Shown here piece after piece: positions 8,398 to 16,971 of a DNA stretch of 50,740 nucleotides (its first letter is position 1; each line of letters begins with the position of its first letter). Made by a program: the position numbers and the translations under genes. This DNA is from Chthoniobacterales bacterium (GTDB taxonomy: Bacteria; Verrucomicrobiota; Verrucomicrobiia; Chthoniobacterales; JACTMZ01): NCBI GenBank assembly GCA_018883245.1, contig VEQL01000020.1, positions 1 to 50,740 on the forward strand, given 5' to 3'. A model generated the notes under the pieces. The model saw nothing but the letters and a program-made list of their open reading frames with translations, ran no database searches and was not told the DNA's origin.

Positions 8398-8916
8398 TTA
8401 TTCTGGGGGGTTTCGACCCTCGGCCGCGAACAATTCGCGCAGAAAATACAAATCTCCCTGATCTTTGGGCCGCATCGAGCGACTTTTCATGCGCCATAGG
8501 AGGTCGGGGTTGGCGAAGGGAATTTTCACACCATCGAGTTCGCGCACATGGACGTGACCCTTCGCTTCCTCGTAGCTGATGCCGCTGGCTTTGGCCATGA
8601 GATCGACCAGAACTTCATCGGCAACACGAACCACCGTGAACTTTTCGACATCACCTGCGTCGAGTTCCCGCACCGCGCCATCCGGAAGCGTGGCCAGCGC
8701 CTCAAAAACTTTCACTTCGTTGTCGGCAGCAGAGTCAACGAGCAAGTCGATGTCGCCGGTAGTGCGGGAATAACCAGCCTCAATGACAGCAAATCCACCA
8801 ACCACGACATATTTGGCCCCCAAACGGTTTAGCTCGCGGCAGAGGCTGACTACGTCCTCTTGTTGCGGAGGTCGCGGGATCAGCTCCGGGGCCTCGTCAT
8901 GTAGTGCATCATCCAT
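8398..8916 (-). CDS. AbiEii-like minimal nucleotidyltransferase
   Basis: A 172-residue protein with a polymerase-beta-type nucleotidyltransferase core: KYVVVGGFAVIEAGYSRTTGDIDLLVD. The GG loop and the DIDLLVD carboxylate pair bind the metal and nucleotide; a further VLVDLM supplies the third acidic residue. The C-terminal part (DLLWRMKSRSMRPKDQGDLYFL) fits the AbiEii/DUF6036-like group, several of which are toxins of type IV toxin-antitoxin systems that modify tRNA. Its first 37 bases overlap the end of a 72-residue gene, a typical two-gene toxin-antitoxin layout. Toxin function is inferred from this layout only. Confidence 0.75.
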   Translation of the reverse strand: MDDALHDEAPELIPRPPQQEDVVSLCRELNRLGAKYVVVGGFAVIEAGYSRTTGDIDLLVDSAADNEVKVFEALATLPDGAVRELDAGDVEKFTVVRVADEVLVDLMAKASGISYEEAKGHVHVRELDGVKIPFANPDLLWRMKSRSMRPKDQGDLYFLRELFAAEGRNPPE

Positions 8917-9098
8917 GCATCGGCCTCTTCGAAGGAGCGGAATTTGAAAACGCCCTTGGGAAAACGGGGAAACCCGGCCTCCTCGCGGATCCGGGCCAGC
9001 GACTTCTGGAGGCCGAGCCCGTAGACCAGAGAATCCTTGATCTTCCGCCGGCCCACGGTCTTGCCGATTTTTTCGTCGATGTTCACCACTGGATCCAT
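8880..9098 (-). CDS. Small partner protein of the nucleotidyltransferase
   Basis: A 72-residue basic protein with no domain I recognise. It begins MDPVVNIDEKIG, has a mixed charged middle and ends with FRSFEEADAWMMHYM, a phrase common in small proteins encoded beside AbiEii-like nucleotidyltransferases. It overlaps the nucleotidyltransferase gene by 37 bases in a different frame, so the two are almost certainly expressed together. An antitoxin or substrate-adaptor role is plausible but inferred from position alone. Confidence 0.6.
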   Translation of the reverse strand: MDPVVNIDEKIGKTVGRRKIKDSLVYGLGLQKSLARIREEAGFPRFPKGVFKFRSFEEADAWMMHYMTRPRS

Positions 9099-9153
9099 GG
9101 ATTCAGATTAAACTGGCGAATGCAGCGTGACAACCACCCTCATGAACGCTTCA

Positions 9154-9166
9154 AACGTGACACGTT
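9154..9166. promoter_or_regulatory. Perfect palindrome upstream of the ECF sigma gene
   Basis: AACGTG and CACGTT flank a single central A, giving a 13-base perfect inverted repeat 66 bases before the sigma-factor start. It lies between the divergent small gene and the sigma operon. It could be a regulator-binding site; only the symmetry and location support this. Confidence 0.3.
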
Positions 9167-9231
9167 CCGAACCCAGTAAAAAATTTTCCTTAAGAAATCC
9201 CGCCGTGAAGCGTTGACTCGGCAGAAACCGC

Positions 9232-9747
9232 ATGTCCCCGGAAGAAATCATCACTGGTGCGCTGGACCGCTACGAGCGGCCGCTGATCAGCTATGCGAAG
9301 GAGATCACGGGTGATCTGGAGTCGGCGCGCGATGCGGTGCAGGAAACCTTCCTCCGACTAAGCCGGCAGGATGTGGCCAAGCTGGAACCCCGTTTGAGAC
9401 CGTGGCTTTTCTTGGTCTGCCGAAACTGCGCTTTGGATCATCGGCGCAAGATTTTGAAGTTCAGTGCCGATCCTATCGAGGACAACGACCAAGCTAGTGA
9501 TGATCCGGCTCCCGATATCCGGGTCATCGCTAACGAGGAAGGAAACCGGCTGCGAGAGTTGGTGGCGGGCTTGCCGCTCCAACAAAGGGAATTAGTGAAA
9601 CTGAAATTCGAAGCGGGCCTCAGCTACAGGGAAATGGCCGAGGCGCTCAAAACCAGCGTGTCAACCGTTGGCGTGCAACTGCATGAGGCGATGCTGACGC
9701 TTCGGCGCCAATGGAACCGCGGAACCACGGAGACAGCGGCATCATGA
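9232..9747 (+). CDS. ECF-type RNA polymerase sigma factor
   Basis: A 171-residue sigma-70-family factor. Region 2 covers about residues 10-80: YAKEITGDLESARDAVQETFLRL, then RPWLFLVCRNCALDHRRK for core binding and -10 recognition. Region 4 covers about 105-160: LQQRELVKLKFEAGLSYREMAEALKTSVSTVGVQLHEA, a helix-turn-helix for -35 recognition. The linker is short and acidic. Its stop overlaps the start of the membrane vWA gene by four bases (ATGA), the usual arrangement of an ECF factor with its controlling partner. The ATG at 9232 has no Shine-Dalgarno sequence before it. Confidence 0.93.
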   Translation: MSPEEIITGALDRYERPLISYAKEITGDLESARDAVQETFLRLSRQDVAKLEPRLRPWLFLVCRNCALDHRRKILKFSADPIEDNDQASDDPAPDIRVIANEEGNRLRELVAGLPLQQRELVKLKFEAGLSYREMAEALKTSVSTVGVQLHEAMLTLRRQWNRGTTETAAS

Positions 9748-11930
9748 ACGATCCACGCATCACAGCCTATGCTCTCGGCGAGCTCGAGGGACGCGAACGC
9801 GAGCAATTCGAGCGCGAGTTGGCCCAGTCTGCGCAAATGCAAGAGGAACTGGCCACAGTCACGCAACTCACGGAGTCCCTCGGGAAATTGCCCGGAAATC
9901 AGGAAGAATTGGAGAGCGTCCAGCGAGCCACCCTGATCGCACGCTGCAAACAAAACCAGCAGGCACGGCAACGCCATAAGAAAATCGTGCGCGAGATCTT
10001 TCGATTCACACTCGGCGCCGCTGCAGCAATCGTGGCTCTTCCGGTTGGGTTTCTCCTCATTCTGTTGGCGCTGGCGCAATTTGGCGTTTTTATACCGATA
10101 GGAAGTTTTGGTCCCGGTCCGTGGGCGAATGCCTCATACTACCCCGGCCAAGATGAGCGGGGCACAGTGGACCAAATGGCACATGCCCAGCCGGAGCGTC
10201 TTGTCGCGCAGGCCGAGCTACTGGCAGCCAACGGGGTCGTGGTCAGCCCAGCATCGGAAATGTTCACTAACATGACCATTACTGTGACCAACATCTGCAT
10301 CACTGACACTTTTGTAAGTGAGGAAGCGCAACAGGCTCCCTCCCCCAGAAGCGACGCTCTAATTGCCGGTGCCGATCCGTCATCTCCGAGGGTTATGAGG
10401 CAACGTGCCCTCAAGCCAGAGATAGCGCAGCAAGCGGCACTGCAAAGCAAAGTCGAGCAAGTCCGCGACCGCTCGGCCGAGTGGAACACCGAGGGCTACA
10501 ACGCAATCAAAGAAAACGCCTTCCTCGACGCAAAGCAGAACCCGCTCTCGACCTTCTCGATCGACGTGGACACCGCGAGCTACTCGAACGTGCGCCGCTT
10601 CCTGCGTGAAGGTGCAACTCCCCCTGCCGGCGCAATCCGCACCGAGGAGTTAATCAACTACTTCACCTACAACTATCCGCAACCCACGGACAGCGCGCCG
10701 TTCTCCGTGAACCTCGAATTAGCGACGGCGCCGTGGGACACAAAGCGCGAACTGGTGCGCATCGGAATCAAAGGCAAAGCACTGCCGCCCAGCGAACGCG
10801 TTCCTGCGAACCTCGTTTTCCTCGTGGACGTGTCGGGATCGATGGACGAAGCGAACAAGCTCCCGCTCCTGCAGCGCAGCCTGCGCGCACTCGTTGAAAA
10901 TCTGGCCGACAACGACCGCGTGGCAATCGTCGTCTATGCGGGGTCATCCGGGCTCGTATTGCCCTCGACCCCGGGCACGAAGAAGCACGATATCCTCGCT
11001 GTGCTCGACAACCTCAGCGCCGGCGGCAGCACGCACGGGAGCGAGGGCATCAAACTTGCCTACGAGACAGCGCGCAAAAACTTCCTCAAGGAGGGAACAA
11101 ACCGCGTCATCCTTTGCACCGACGGCGATTTCAATGTGGGTGTGACCGACCAGAGCGAACTGCAAAAGCTCATCGAACGCGAGCGTGCGTCGGGCGTGTT
11201 TCTGTCCGTGCTCGGGTTCGGCACGGGCAATGTGAAAGACTCGACCATGGAGTTGCTCGCGGACAAAGGCAACGGCAACTACGCCTACATCGACTCGATC
11301 AACGAGGGCCGCAAGGTGCTCGTGGAGCAGATGGGCTCGACACTTTTCACCATCGCGAAAGACGTGAAGATCCAGGTGGAGTTCAATCCGGCGCGCGTGG
11401 CGGGATACCGTCTCATCGGCTACGAGAACCGGCTGCTCGCGAAGGAGGATTTTAACGACGACAAGAAAGACGCGGGCGAAATCGGCGCGGGACACACGGT
11501 GACCGCACTCTACGAAATCATCCCCGCGGGCCAGAAAATCCCCGGCGACCCATCGGTCGATCCGCTCAAATACCAAAAGCCCGAGCCTGTCGCGTCCGAC
11601 GTGCCGGACTCCGGCGAACTCCTCACGGTCAAACTCCGCTACAAGCAACCGGATGGCGACAAGAGCCAACTCATCGCAGTGCCGCTACCTGCACCCGAAC
11701 AAGTGAGAGCCTTCGACCAAGCCTCAACAGATTTCCGCTTCGCCGCCGCCGTGGCCGCCTTTGGCATGAAGCTGCGCGGCTCGCCCGATGCAGGAACCAT
11801 CACATGGGACGAGATCCTGAAAATTGCGCGCGGCGCGCTCGGTGACGACCCCGGCAGCTATCGCGCCGAGTTCCTAACACTCGTGGAAAGCGCGAAGAAA
11901 CTCTCCCCAGCGACTTCGAACAAGGAATAG
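9744..11930 (+). CDS. Membrane vWA-domain protein with anti-sigma-like N-terminus
   Basis: A 728-residue protein starting at ATG 9744, which overlaps the sigma stop. Residues 1-80 begin MNDPRITAYALGELEG, the start typical of PVC anti-sigma domains, but contain no His-Cys zinc motif. One membrane helix lies at about 88-118. Residues 255-335 match the N-terminal von_Willebrand YfbK-type domain (FLDAKQNPLSTFSIDVDTASY). The vWA domain has a complete MIDAS: DVSGS (362-366), Thr430 in GGSTHGSEG and Asp460 in CTDGDFNVG. The C-terminus (VSDVPDSGELLTVKLRYK onward) fits DUF3520. It probably holds the sigma factor at the membrane and senses a metal-dependent ligand outside; that role is inferred. Confidence 0.88.
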   Translation: MNDPRITAYALGELEGREREQFERELAQSAQMQEELATVTQLTESLGKLPGNQEELESVQRATLIARCKQNQQARQRHKKIVREIFRFTLGAAAAIVALPVGFLLILLALAQFGVFIPIGSFGPGPWANASYYPGQDERGTVDQMAHAQPERLVAQAELLAANGVVVSPASEMFTNMTITVTNICITDTFVSEEAQQAPSPRSDALIAGADPSSPRVMRQRALKPEIAQQAALQSKVEQVRDRSAEWNTEGYNAIKENAFLDAKQNPLSTFSIDVDTASYSNVRRFLREGATPPAGAIRTEELINYFTYNYPQPTDSAPFSVNLELATAPWDTKRELVRIGIKGKALPPSERVPANLVFLVDVSGSMDEANKLPLLQRSLRALVENLADNDRVAIVVYAGSSGLVLPSTPGTKKHDILAVLDNLSAGGSTHGSEGIKLAYETARKNFLKEGTNRVILCTDGDFNVGVTDQSELQKLIERERASGVFLSVLGFGTGNVKDSTMELLADKGNGNYAYIDSINEGRKVLVEQMGSTLFTIAKDVKIQVEFNPARVAGYRLIGYENRLLAKEDFNDDKKDAGEIGAGHTVTALYEIIPAGQKIPGDPSVDPLKYQKPEPVASDVPDSGELLTVKLRYKQPDGDKSQLIAVPLPAPEQVRAFDQASTDFRFAAAVAAFGMKLRGSPDAGTITWDEILKIARGALGDDPGSYRAEFLTLVESAKKLSPATSNKE

Positions 11931-12156
11931 ACGCAAGCGAGCCTCTCCTTGTTGCGTGCCCGCGTTGAGGCCGCTTCGGATGGCCATCCCGAATAAGCTT
12001 TCACACAACGACGTCAATCTATGGTGCGTTTCGCAAGTGGATGACGTTGCACGGGTGAAATCCTCGGGACCAAAAGATTCGTCCTAAGAAAAAGGGCAGC
12101 CGGGCGTTGTTCTCTTGGAAGGCGGAAAGAACCGCTTTCATCAAAACAACCAACCC

Positions 12157-13632
12157 ATGAAAAAAAATCTCGCTTTGCTGTTTCTGTGCCCGGCCGCCCT
12201 GTGGGCGAATCCGGGATTGACCATATACAACCAAGGCTTCGCCGCCGTGCGGGACTCGGTGGCACTGGACTTGAAGAAGGGCACAAACAGCATCGTTTAT
12301 GACGGAGCCACCCTTCTGCTCGAACCCGATTCCGTGATCCTGCGGGGGAAGGCCGGCACGCCGCTGAACATTCTGGAGCAAAACTACCGGAATGATCCTG
12401 TCACCCAGAGACTGCTGCTTTCATTGTTCGAGGGGCAGGAATTGGACTTCATTGTCCGCGAAAACGAAAAACCCGATCGCGTGGTTCGGGGGAAGGTAAT
12501 CCGATCGGGGTCCGGTGAGGGTGCGAGTTACTCTTACCGTGGCGACACAATCGCGCCGGTAGGCCCGAGCCAGCCGATTGTCGAGGTGGATGGCAAGGTC
12601 AGGTTCAGTCTCCCGGGGGAGCCTGTTTTCCCTTCGTTGGGCGACGACACGATCTTGAAGCCAAAGCTGGCTTGGCAGATCGAGGCAACAAAGCCGCAGC
12701 AGCTCGAGGCCGAGCTTGGCTATGTCACAGGTGGTCTGGCTTGGGAAGCGAGCTACAACATCGTTGCGCCGGAAAAAGGCAATGTGGTTGATGTGATCGG
12801 CTGGGTGACCATGCAGAACAACTGCGGTCGCGATTTCGCCGATGCCAGCATCAAACTTCTCGCCGGCGATGTGAACCGCGTCGGGCCTCAGTATGACACG
12901 CGCGAATGGAACCGACCTCGCATGATGGCAATGCAGATGGCCATGCAGGATCCGCAATATGTGAAGGAAAAGACATTCGACGAATACCATCTCTATACGC
13001 TCGAGCGGCCCGTGACGTTGAGGAACATGGAAACAAAGCAAGTGGAATTTGTCCGGGCCACGGGCGTCCAAACCGAGACGGTCTACATCTATGACGGCGT
13101 GATGACCGATTGGGACCGCTACAGAGGACACGGCAGCGCAAACCTGAGCGACAACGATGAACTGGGCGTTCAAAGTTCCACGACCGTCAAGGTCTTGCGC
13201 GAGTTCATGAACTCGCAGAAAAACAACCTCGGGGTCCCGTTACCCCGGGGAAAAATCCGCTTCTACCGGGCCGACGGCAGCAACCTCGAATTCACCGGCG
13301 AAAATCTCATAGGCCACACCCCGAAGGACGAACTGGTCAAAGTTTATACAGGCGAGGCTTTTGACATAACGGGCGAGCGGAAGCGCACGGACTTCAACGT
13401 GGATAGTGCCAACCACCATATCAGCGAGAGTTTCGAGATTGTGCTGCATAACCACAAAAAGGAACCGGTCAATGTGCGCGTGGTTGAGCACCTCTACCGT
13501 TGGCACAACTGGGACATCACGCAGAAGAACGCCGATTTCATCAAGATCGACCCGGGGCAAATCCAATTCCGCGTGGATGTTCCAGCAGAAGGCGAGAGGA
13601 AGTTGAACTACACGGTGGTTTACACATGGTAA
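12157..13632 (+). CDS. Secreted DUF4139-type protein
   Basis: A 491-residue protein starting at ATG 12157, which places a clean signal peptide at the N-terminus (hydrophobic 4-14, LWA cut site near 17). The mature protein begins with LTIYNQGFAAVRDSVALDLKKG, as in DUF4139 (mucoidy-inhibitor-like) proteins. The later ELGYVTGGLAWEASYNIVAPEKGNVVDVIGWVTMQNNCGRDFADASIKLLAGDVN stretch is the characteristic DUF4139 core, and the protein ends in EGERKLNYTVVYTW. Function is unknown; homologues are beta-rich envelope proteins. It overlaps the next gene by seven bases. There is no Shine-Dalgarno sequence before the start. Confidence 0.83.
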   Translation: MKKNLALLFLCPAALWANPGLTIYNQGFAAVRDSVALDLKKGTNSIVYDGATLLLEPDSVILRGKAGTPLNILEQNYRNDPVTQRLLLSLFEGQELDFIVRENEKPDRVVRGKVIRSGSGEGASYSYRGDTIAPVGPSQPIVEVDGKVRFSLPGEPVFPSLGDDTILKPKLAWQIEATKPQQLEAELGYVTGGLAWEASYNIVAPEKGNVVDVIGWVTMQNNCGRDFADASIKLLAGDVNRVGPQYDTREWNRPRMMAMQMAMQDPQYVKEKTFDEYHLYTLERPVTLRNMETKQVEFVRATGVQTETVYIYDGVMTDWDRYRGHGSANLSDNDELGVQSSTTVKVLREFMNSQKNNLGVPLPRGKIRFYRADGSNLEFTGENLIGHTPKDELVKVYTGEAFDITGERKRTDFNVDSANHHISESFEIVLHNHKKEPVNVRVVEHLYRWHNWDITQKNADFIKIDPGQIQFRVDVPAEGERKLNYTVVYTW

Positions 13633-14168
13633 TTAAACCCTGCATTCGCACCGCCCTCTGCAGCTTGGCCGTTTCCACTGTCCTGATGGGGGCGGCCGCA
13701 GCATCGGAGGCAACCGGCATCAAAACGGATGCCGATCGTCCCCAAAACGTAGCAGACCAAAGCTCGGAACAATTACGATTCGGTCACGTCTTCCTAGCAA
13801 ACGAAACCGGCAGAACTGTGCAATTTCCGAGAAGTGCGCATGGTTTGAGTCTGGTATGCGAGGCACTGGCTGCGGACGGACAATGGCACACGGTCGCCAC
13901 CCTTGAAGCCCCATTGGCAACATCGAAGCCCGCATCGCTCCATCAAGGCGAAATCTGGCAATTCATTGTTCCGCTGCCTCAAGGACCGCTACACACCAAA
14001 GTGCGCTTTGTCACCAAAGGAATCGGCGCAACATTTTGCTCCGCACTGTTCGATGCGACTATCGACCCCTCCCTCTTCGACCGACCGTCAAGGAGCAGTT
14101 GCTACTTGGCGCGGTTACGGGTGCAACCCAACCAAAAAGCCACAAAAGCAACTCTTGCCCGAAAGTGA
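13626..14168 (+). CDS. Secreted protein of unknown function
   Basis: I do not recognise this 180-residue protein. It starts at ATG 13626 inside the end of the DUF4139 gene (seven-base overlap), so coupling is likely. Residues 1-27 form a signal peptide (hydrophobic AVSTVLMGAAAAS). The mature part looks like a single small beta domain with two central cysteines (VCEALAADGQW and GATFCSALF) that could pair, and a basic tail ending QKATKATLARK. Context suggests it works with the DUF4139 protein in the envelope; nothing more can be said. Confidence 0.65.
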   Translation: MVIKPCIRTALCSLAVSTVLMGAAAASEATGIKTDADRPQNVADQSSEQLRFGHVFLANETGRTVQFPRSAHGLSLVCEALAADGQWHTVATLEAPLATSKPASLHQGEIWQFIVPLPQGPLHTKVRFVTKGIGATFCSALFDATIDPSLFDRPSRSSCYLARLRVQPNQKATKATLARK

Positions 14169-14240
14169 ATTGCTCCTACCCATGTAGAAACCTTATTTGA
14201 CCACCTCCTGCATGTGTGATGCGATCCGCCAACTTCCCCC

Positions 14241-14268
14241 TTGCCCTGCGGGCGCTTTCGGCTATGCT
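14241..14268 (+). promoter_or_regulatory. Candidate promoter of rpsO
   Basis: TTGCCC (14241-14246) and TATGCT (14263-14268) are separated by 16 bases. The -10 box ends 14 bases before the rpsO ATG, so a transcript from here would have only a few leader bases. Confidence 0.4.
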
Positions 14269-14282
14269 CCTCCGTTCCTGAT

Positions 14283-14534
14283 ATGACCAAGACAGCAGCA
14301 AGCAGCGTGGCGCTGCATGACAAAGACACCGGAAGCGCGGATGTGCAGATCGCGCGTCTGACCGAGCGCATCAATCTTTTGACCGAGCATCTGAAGGGGC
14401 ACGCCAAGGACCATTCCTCGCGTCGCGGACTTCTGAAAATGGTGGCCCGCCGCCGCAGCCTTCTGGATTATCTGAAGGACACGGCCAGCGAGCGCTACGC
14501 CAAGCTCATCGACAGCCTCAATCTTCGCAAATAG
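14283..14534 (+). CDS. rpsO: 30S ribosomal protein S15
   Basis: An 83-residue protein with the S15 signature: [51 protein letters not shown]. It binds 16S rRNA early in assembly of the small subunit platform. ATG 14283 is chosen because the protein then begins a few residues before the first S15 helix; the in-frame start 14 codons earlier lies across the candidate promoter. It is followed by pnp, the classic rpsO-pnp order, with a strong hairpin right after the stop codon. Confidence 0.96.
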   Translation: MTKTAASSVALHDKDTGSADVQIARLTERINLLTEHLKGHAKDHSSRRGLLKMVARRRSLLDYLKDTASERYAKLIDSLNLRK

Positions 14535-14552
14535 CCGGCGCCTTCGCGCCGG
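14535..14552 (+). promoter_or_regulatory. Hairpin between rpsO and pnp
   Basis: A perfect 7-bp stem (CCGGCGC/GCGCCGG) with loop CTTC begins directly after the rpsO stop codon. No run of T follows, so it is not a classic terminator. It may stabilise the rpsO message, partly terminate transcription, or be a processing site like the RNase III hairpin between these genes in E. coli; which one cannot be told here. Confidence 0.5.
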
Positions 14553-14700
14553 TTATCTGCATGAACCAAAAGAAACGTCCGACCCCGCCCATCATGCCGC
14601 AGCCTGGGATCCAGGCCTCCATGTCCGGAGCCTTGTATCCTGTGCTTTGGGATGATGCGGGGCAGGCGGTTCGACCAACCAACAACCCGTAACACACCAT

Positions 14701-16836
14701 ATGTCACATACCATCGTCTCGGGCCAAATCGGCCAGAATGAGATAACGTTCGAAACCGGCAAAATCGCCAAACTCGCCGACGGGGCCGTCATGGTCCGCA
14801 CCGGCGAGACCATCATCCTCGCCAGCGCAGTCTCCGCGACCAAACTCCGCGAGGGGCAGGACTTCTTCCCGCTCACCGTCGATTACAAGGAAAAGGCCGC
14901 GGCAGCGGGCAAATTCCCCGGCGGATACTTCAAACGCGAGGGACGTCCGACCGAAAAAGAAACCCTCACCGCGCGCATGACCGACCGTCCGCTGCGCCCG
15001 TTGTTCCCGAAGGATTATTTCTTCGAAACGCAGATCATCAGCCTTCTGCTCAGCGCGGACGGCGAGAATGACGCGGACATCCTGAGCATCAACGGCGCAT
15101 CCGCCGCGCTCACCGTTTCCGACATTCCGTTCAACGGCCCGATCGGCGCGGTGCGCATCGGACGCGTCAACGGCCAGTTCGTCATCAACCCGACGCACGC
15201 GCAGCGCGAGCAGAGCGACCTCGACCTTGTCTATGTCGGCAAGGAAAACGAAGTCATCATGATCGAAGGCGCCTGCGACGAATTGCCCGAGGCCGACTTC
15301 AAAGCGGCCCTCGATTTTGCACAGGAGCCCGTCAAAAAGCTCATCGCCATGCAGCGCGAACTCGCGCAAAAAGGCGGCAAGCCCAAGCGCGACTACGCGC
15401 CGCTCAAGGTCGATGATGCGTTGCTCGAAATCGCCTACAGCGTGGCAGGCGACCGCATCGAGGCCGCTCTTTACACCAGCGGCAAAGTCAATCGCGCCAA
15501 AGCCGTCGATGCCCTGCGCAAGGAAGTCGAGGCCGCGATCAAAGAAAAATTCCCCGAAGCCACGCCGTTCGCCATCGGGCAGGCCTTCGATTACCTGCAG
15601 AAGAAAGCCTTCCGCATCAGCATCCTCGACCGCAAACAGCGCTGCGACGGACGCGGATTGCACGACCTCCGTCCACTCACGGCCGAAGTCGGGATGCTCC
15701 CGCGCGCCCACGGCTCCGCGCTCTTCGCCCGCGGCGAGACGCAGGCCATGGCCCTGGCGACCCTCGCGCCGGCCGACGAAGCGCAGAATCTCGACAACTA
15801 CACCGGAGGCGACGCGATCAAGCGCTTCATCCTGCACTACAACTTCCCGCCGTTCAGCGTGGGTGAAACGGGACGCTTCGGCGGCATGAACCGCCGCGAA
15901 ATCGGACACGGCGCGCTCGCCGAGCGTTCCGTCCTGCCGGTCATTCCGCCGGAAAACGAATTCCCCTACGCCATCCGCGTGACCAGCGAAGTGATGGAGT
16001 CCAACGGCTCGACATCCATGGCCAGCGTTTGCTCCGGCGTGCTCGCACTCATGGACGCCGGCGTGCCGATCAAGCGACCCGTGGCCGGCATTTCCGTCGG
16101 CCTCGTGACCGAGTTCGATGACAGCGGCGCGATGAAGCGCCACACCACGCTCACCGACATCCTCGGCTCCGAGGACCACTTCGGCGACATGGACTTCAAA
16201 CTCTGCGGCACGGAAAAAGGCGTCACCGGCTTCCAACTCGACCTCAAACTTCCGGGCCTCAGCCTCGATATCCTCAAGAAGGCGATCGACGAAGCCACCG
16301 AAGCCCGCGGCAAAATCCTGCAGGTCATGAACGCGTCGCTCGCTTCGCATCGCACCGAAATGAGCCCGTATGCCCCGCGCATCGAAACGCTCAAGATCCC
16401 CGTCGACAAGATCGGTCTTCTCATCGGTCCCGGCGGCAAGACGATCAAGGGAATCGTTGCGGAGACCGGCGCCGAGATCAACATCGAGGACGACGGTTCG
16501 GTCCACATTTACTCGAGCAATGGCGACAGCCTGCGCCGCGCCAAGGAAATCATCTCCGGCATGACCAAGGAAATCGAAGTCGGCGAGACCTACCAGGGCA
16601 CGGTCGTCACGATCAAAGACTTCGGCTGCTTCGTCGAGGTCCTGCCCGGCAAGGACGGCCTCGTTCATATCTCCGAATTGGCCGACTTCCGCGTGAACAA
16701 AGTCGAGGACGTCGTCAAAGTCGGCGACTCGATCTGGGTCAAATGCATCGGCGTGGACGACCGCGGCAAAGTCAAACTCAGCCGCAAAGCGGCGATGAAA
16801 GATCGCGACAACGGCGCAGTGCCGGCCGACGCGTAA
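14701..16836 (+). CDS. pnp: Polyribonucleotide nucleotidyltransferase (PNPase)
   Basis: A 711-residue phosphorolytic 3'-5' exoribonuclease, a trimeric ring that in many bacteria joins the degradosome. All domains are present in order: the first RNase PH domain (about 8-140, with EGRPTEKETLTARMTDRPLRPLFP), a helical linker, the second RNase PH domain (about 310-540, with FGGMNRREIGHGALAERS and the DFGDMDFK-type acidic site as HFGDMDFKLCGTEKGVTGFQLDLK), a KH domain (IGLLIGPGGKTIKGI, about 575-590) and an S1 domain (TYQGTVVTIKDFGCFVEVLPGKDGLVHISEL). Length matches the family. A rho-independent terminator follows 48 bases after the stop. Confidence 0.97.
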   Translation: MSHTIVSGQIGQNEITFETGKIAKLADGAVMVRTGETIILASAVSATKLREGQDFFPLTVDYKEKAAAAGKFPGGYFKREGRPTEKETLTARMTDRPLRPLFPKDYFFETQIISLLLSADGENDADILSINGASAALTVSDIPFNGPIGAVRIGRVNGQFVINPTHAQREQSDLDLVYVGKENEVIMIEGACDELPEADFKAALDFAQEPVKKLIAMQRELAQKGGKPKRDYAPLKVDDALLEIAYSVAGDRIEAALYTSGKVNRAKAVDALRKEVEAAIKEKFPEATPFAIGQAFDYLQKKAFRISILDRKQRCDGRGLHDLRPLTAEVGMLPRAHGSALFARGETQAMALATLAPADEAQNLDNYTGGDAIKRFILHYNFPPFSVGETGRFGGMNRREIGHGALAERSVLPVIPPENEFPYAIRVTSEVMESNGSTSMASVCSGVLALMDAGVPIKRPVAGISVGLVTEFDDSGAMKRHTTLTDILGSEDHFGDMDFKLCGTEKGVTGFQLDLKLPGLSLDILKKAIDEATEARGKILQVMNASLASHRTEMSPYAPRIETLKIPVDKIGLLIGPGGKTIKGIVAETGAEINIEDDGSVHIYSSNGDSLRRAKEIISGMTKEIEVGETYQGTVVTIKDFGCFVEVLPGKDGLVHISELADFRVNKVEDVVKVGDSIWVKCIGVDDRGKVKLSRKAAMKDRDNGAVPADA

Positions 16837-16884
16837 TTCCCGTTTGCAGCGGCGCCGCCCACGGCGCTCGCGGTTCAATTCACC

Positions 16885-16914
16885 AAGGGCGTTCCGCAAG
16901 GAACGCCCTTTTTG
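16885..16914 (+). terminator. Rho-independent terminator of pnp
   Basis: GGGCGTTCC (16887-16895), a GCAA tetraloop and GGAACGCCC (16900-16908) form a perfect 9-bp stem, flanked by AA/TT and followed by a run of five T. This is the clearest terminator in the window and separates pnp from the corA operon. Confidence 0.92.
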
Positions 16915-16971
16915 CTTTCTTCCGTCCAGATGTTGGGGCATTGCTTCGGGGTTCCCCCGGACGCACACGCC

